DNA from: Ignavibacteria bacterium
GTDB lineage: Bacteria; Bacteroidota; Ignavibacteria; Ignavibacteriales; Ignavibacteriaceae
DNA: 45,691 bases
Assembly (NCBI GenBank): GCA_021286645.1
Contig: JAJTBZ010000108.1
Location: forward strand, 1-45,691
Direction of reading: 5' to 3'
Shown here one piece after another: positions 43,593 through 45,691 of the stretch. The first letter of the stretch is position 1. Every line of letters begins with the position of its first letter. Under the pieces are notes generated by a model that did not search any database, had not been told where the DNA came from, and saw only the letters and a program-made list of their open reading frames with translations. The position numbers and the translations under genes are program-made.

Positions 43593-44261
43593 ATGAAAAA
43601 CATAAACTCCCCGGGTGAAAACGACAACCGGAATTACAATTACGAAGGATGTGAAACGGAAGCGCGATCCGAATATTCGTTCTTTGTTGACTCTATACCA
43701 CCCGGTGCATCGGTAGTTGATCTTGGCTGCGGTAATGGCTCGCTATTACAACTACTCATTGATAAAAAACAGGTGAAAGCTACCGGTGTGGAACTTTCTG
43801 CTTCAGGGGTAGCTGCATGTATTAAAAAAGGTATTACTGCTATTGAAGGTCGGATTGATGAGAAGCTCCCGTTTACCGATAAGCAGTTTGATTATGCAAT
43901 TTGCAACGTAACCATTCAAATGGTTATGTATCCCGATATTCTGCTGCGCGAAATGAAGCGTATAGCACGCCATCTTATTATTTCATTTCCGAATTTCGCG
44001 TTTTACAAGAATCGGCTTGATATGTTTCTTAAAGGACGAATGCCGCGTCCCTGCATGTTTGGTTATTCCTGGTATAATACCGGTCACCTGCATCAGTTAA
44101 GCATACGTGACTTTGAAGAGCTTGTTGCCGCTACCGGGGGATTGCAAATTACACGCTGCCTGTATCCTTCGCCGTTAACCGGCATTAAACGCGCCATACA
44201 GGATATTAACCCTAATCTGCTGCATATCATGTGCGTTTGCATACTTGATGCTATAGAATAA
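43593..44261 (+). CDS. metW: MetW-like class I methyltransferase
   Basis: 222 residues from the ATG at 43593. The longer frame from 43467 includes 42 residues of non-family sequence that overlap the divergent promoter region. The SAM-binding motif is VVDLGCGNGSLLQLL, followed by ATGVELSASGVAACI. The MetW signature continues with FDYAICNVTIQMVMYPDILLREMKRI and SFPNFAFYKNRL. In many bacteria MetW works with the homoserine acyltransferase MetX in methionine synthesis. No metX is next to it here, so the role could differ. Confidence 0.85.
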   Translation: MKNINSPGENDNRNYNYEGCETEARSEYSFFVDSIPPGASVVDLGCGNGSLLQLLIDKKQVKATGVELSASGVAACIKKGITAIEGRIDEKLPFTDKQFDYAICNVTIQMVMYPDILLREMKRIARHLIISFPNFAFYKNRLDMFLKGRMPRPCMFGYSWYNTGHLHQLSIRDFEELVAATGGLQITRCLYPSPLTGIKRAIQDINPNLLHIMCVCILDAIE

Positions 44262-44263
44262 AA

Positions 44264-44295
44264 AAGAGGCTGCAGGTTGTGCCCTGCAGCCTCTT
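44264..44295. terminator. Bidirectional terminator between metW and the T9SS gene
   Basis: AAGAGGCTGCAGG (44264-44276) and CCTGCAGCCTCTT (44283-44295) form a perfect 13-bp stem with a 6-nt loop. The A-run at 44261-44265 supplies a T-run on the minus strand, so it is best as terminator of the T9SS gene but can also stop metW transcripts. Confidence 0.92.
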
Positions 44296-44317
44296 GCAAT
44301 TATATGGTGAATGCCGG

Positions 44318-45691
44318 CTATTTAATTAATGTCATTTTTTTGGTCTCAACACACCCGTTAGCCTTCAACTGATAAAAATACACACCGCTCACCAGGTTTG
44401 ATGCAGAAAACTGTACCGAATAACTGCCGGCCTTTTTGTAGCCGTCAACCAGACGAGCAATTTCTTTACCTGTTACATCGAAGATAACAAGAGTAACTGA
44501 ACCGCTAACAGGCACGTTATAGGTAATGGTTGTAGCCGGATTAAATGGATTAGGATAGTTCTGTTCCAATGTGAACTTTTCTTTTGTAACCGCCATTTCA
44601 TTTTCCACGCGTAATGGTTCGGCGCTTTTATAAATACCCTGTCCGTCAACTCCACAAAATAAATATCCGTCATTCCCCACAATAATACTACGCACCACAC
44701 CGAGAGGTAAACCGGTATTAACTGCATTCCAATCATCGCCGTTATTTGTTGAACGGTACACGCCGCTTCCGGTAGCAACGTATAGTATGCCCGATTTTGT
44801 TACTACGAGATCGTAAAAATATTGGGATGGTATACCATTATTCACCAGTTCCCAGCTTATTCCGTTGTTTACCGATCGGAGTATACCTCCCTTATGCATC
44901 ACAACAAAAAGAATAGTTCCTGATTCCTTTACCACTCCGGCTCCCCAGTCAAAACCGGAAACATTTCCGTTGATGAAAGTGCTCATCCAATTCATACCAC
45001 CAGCTTCGGTTCTCTTAATATCGGCGTTTTTATTGATGCTTAATAAAATTCCCGACTGACCGGAGTATATTCTGAAACCATTATCGTCCGAATAATCCGG
45101 GGCCTTTATCTGACTCCAATACGTTCCGAAATCTGTTGACTGGTAGAGATTACCTTCCGCGGATGCATACATTGAATTTCCGGGACCAGGACACAGAAAG
45201 GCATAGCTCATCCCCTCCGGCAATGGAATTTCAACCCAGTCTTTACCATTGTTTAATGTGCGGAACAGGCTTTTTTCTTTAACAAGTAAACCTTTGCCAT
45301 CCTGCTGCCAGATAATTCGATTTATTTCCGAGGTCGACTGGTTTGTAATTCCCTTATCTGCAATAGTCCAATTGCACCCGGTGTTTGTTGATTTATATAA
45401 CATGCCTGCCTGATCAGCCGCAAAAATTTCACCGGCTGCATTAACTGAAAAGCCAATTATAGTTGCTTTTTGCCTGCTCACCGAAAGGTTGTTCCAGGAG
45501 ATACATCCGTCAGAGGAGAAATAGATGCCGGCAAATTTTGCGCTGCAATACACTTTGCCATCGGTGGCAACCGCGATACCCGTTATACTCCGGTTCTCTA
45601 TACCCGCGTTAAACCTTAGCCAGGTATTGCCGTAATCAGTCGATTTCAGTACGCCCTCACTACTGCCAAGATAGAAAATCCCGCTGGTATC
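44318..45691 (-). CDS. T9SS-exported protein with Asp-box (BNR/sortilin-like) repeats, N-terminus cut by window edge
   Basis: The frame is open to base 45691 (457 residues visible), so the GTG at 45553 is not the start. The visible protein has at least six repeats of the form S-x-[DN]-x-G-x-x-W (KSTDYGNTW, KSTNTGCNW, RTLNNGKDW, QSTDFGTYW, RSVNNGISW, RSTNNGDDW), as in beta-propellers of sialidases, sortilins and HCF136-like proteins. The last 80 residues or so are a type A T9SS sorting domain: NYPNPFNPATTITYNVP, VTLVIFDVTGKEIARL, GSYSVQFSASNLVSGVYFYQ and a basic end (KKMTLIK). It should be exported across the outer membrane and attached or released. Function is unknown; enzymatic residues are not evident. 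Confidence 0.9.
   Translation of the reverse strand, partial: DTSGIFYLGSSEGVLKSTDYGNTWLRFNAGIENRSITGIAVATDGKVYCSAKFAGIYFSSDGCISWNNLSVSRQKATIIGFSVNAAGEIFAADQAGMLYKSTNTGCNWTIADKGITNQSTSEINRIIWQQDGKGLLVKEKSLFRTLNNGKDWVEIPLPEGMSYAFLCPGPGNSMYASAEGNLYQSTDFGTYWSQIKAPDYSDDNGFRIYSGQSGILLSINKNADIKRTEAGGMNWMSTFINGNVSGFDWGAGVVKESGTILFVVMHKGGILRSVNNGISWELVNNGIPSQYFYDLVVTKSGILYVATGSGVYRSTNNGDDWNAVNTGLPLGVVRSIIVGNDGYLFCGVDGQGIYKSAEPLRVENEMAVTKEKFTLEQNYPNPFNPATTITYNVPVSGSVTLVIFDVTGKEIARLVDGYKKAGSYSVQFSASNLVSGVYFYQLKANGCVETKKMTLIK

Noticed and set aside
44318-45553. T9SS protein starting at GTG 45553
   Set aside because: The frame continues without a stop to the window edge and includes another Asp-box repeat.
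1-45691. CRISPR array, tRNA, rRNA or insertion sequence
   Set aside because: I looked for regularly spaced repeats, cloverleaf-type segments and transposase-like frames and saw none; a tool-based scan was not possible.

Overview
The window looks like a chromosomal segment from a free-living, Gram-negative member of the FCB superphylum, most likely an Ignavibacteria/Kapabacteria-like relative of Bacteroidota. Three things suggest this. (1) A secreted beta-propeller-like protein at the right edge ends in a type A type IX secretion (T9SS) sorting domain with the NYPNPFNP signature. (2) A lipoprotein carries a Fibrobacter-succinogenes-major-paralogous-like domain. (3) Several genes have the Bacteroidota-type -7 element TAnnTTTG, in two cases with a TTTG -33 element at 19 or 21 bp. 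A full flagellar export cluster is unusual for Bacteroidota proper and fits the deeper-branching lineages better. I saw no tRNA, rRNA, CRISPR array or transposase. The taxonomic placement is inference.

Layout. 1-3647: a serine hydrolase cut by the left edge, a six-helix membrane SpoIIE/PP2C phosphatase, and a lipoprotein. 3851-10983: a tight seven-gene run (fni, polyprenyl synthase, HPr, PTS Enzyme I, phosphoglucose/phosphomannose isomerase, esterase, hflX), with the first four genes overlapping. 11003-13274 (minus): a GT-C-like membrane protein overlapping a secreted LIM-finger/DA1-type metallopeptidase. 13656-22983: the flagellar cluster fliL-M-N-O-P-Q-R-flhB-flhA-flhF-flhG, preceded by a good sigma-54 -24/-12 element. 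A second sigma-54 element precedes an odd ferredoxin-reductase-like gene (23159-23995) that lacks the usual Fe-S cysteines.

24000-27100 is gene-poor and visibly more AT-rich. It holds a glycine-zipper envelope protein, a family 2 glycosyltransferase and a stretch rich in inverted repeats that could be a structured RNA. 27115-36605 is mostly housekeeping: a GH20 hexosaminidase with a YkoF-like protein, ferritin, AMP nucleosidase, a DUF2461 protein, leuS and serS.

36729-45691 holds a UbiA-family prenyltransferase, a small secreted protein, a TPR protein with two S1/cold-shock-like barrels resembling the accessory part of TOTE conflict systems, a TPR-glycosyltransferase fusion, an AraC regulator with a cupin, a secreted thioredoxin, a MetW-like methyltransferase and the T9SS cargo protein.

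The most notable items are the secreted LIM-DA1 peptidase, the stand-alone TPR-S1/CSD protein, the two sigma-54 elements with the Fe-S-less reductase, the PTS phosphorelay without any EII embedded in an isoprenoid operon, and the structured leader at 26880-27090.
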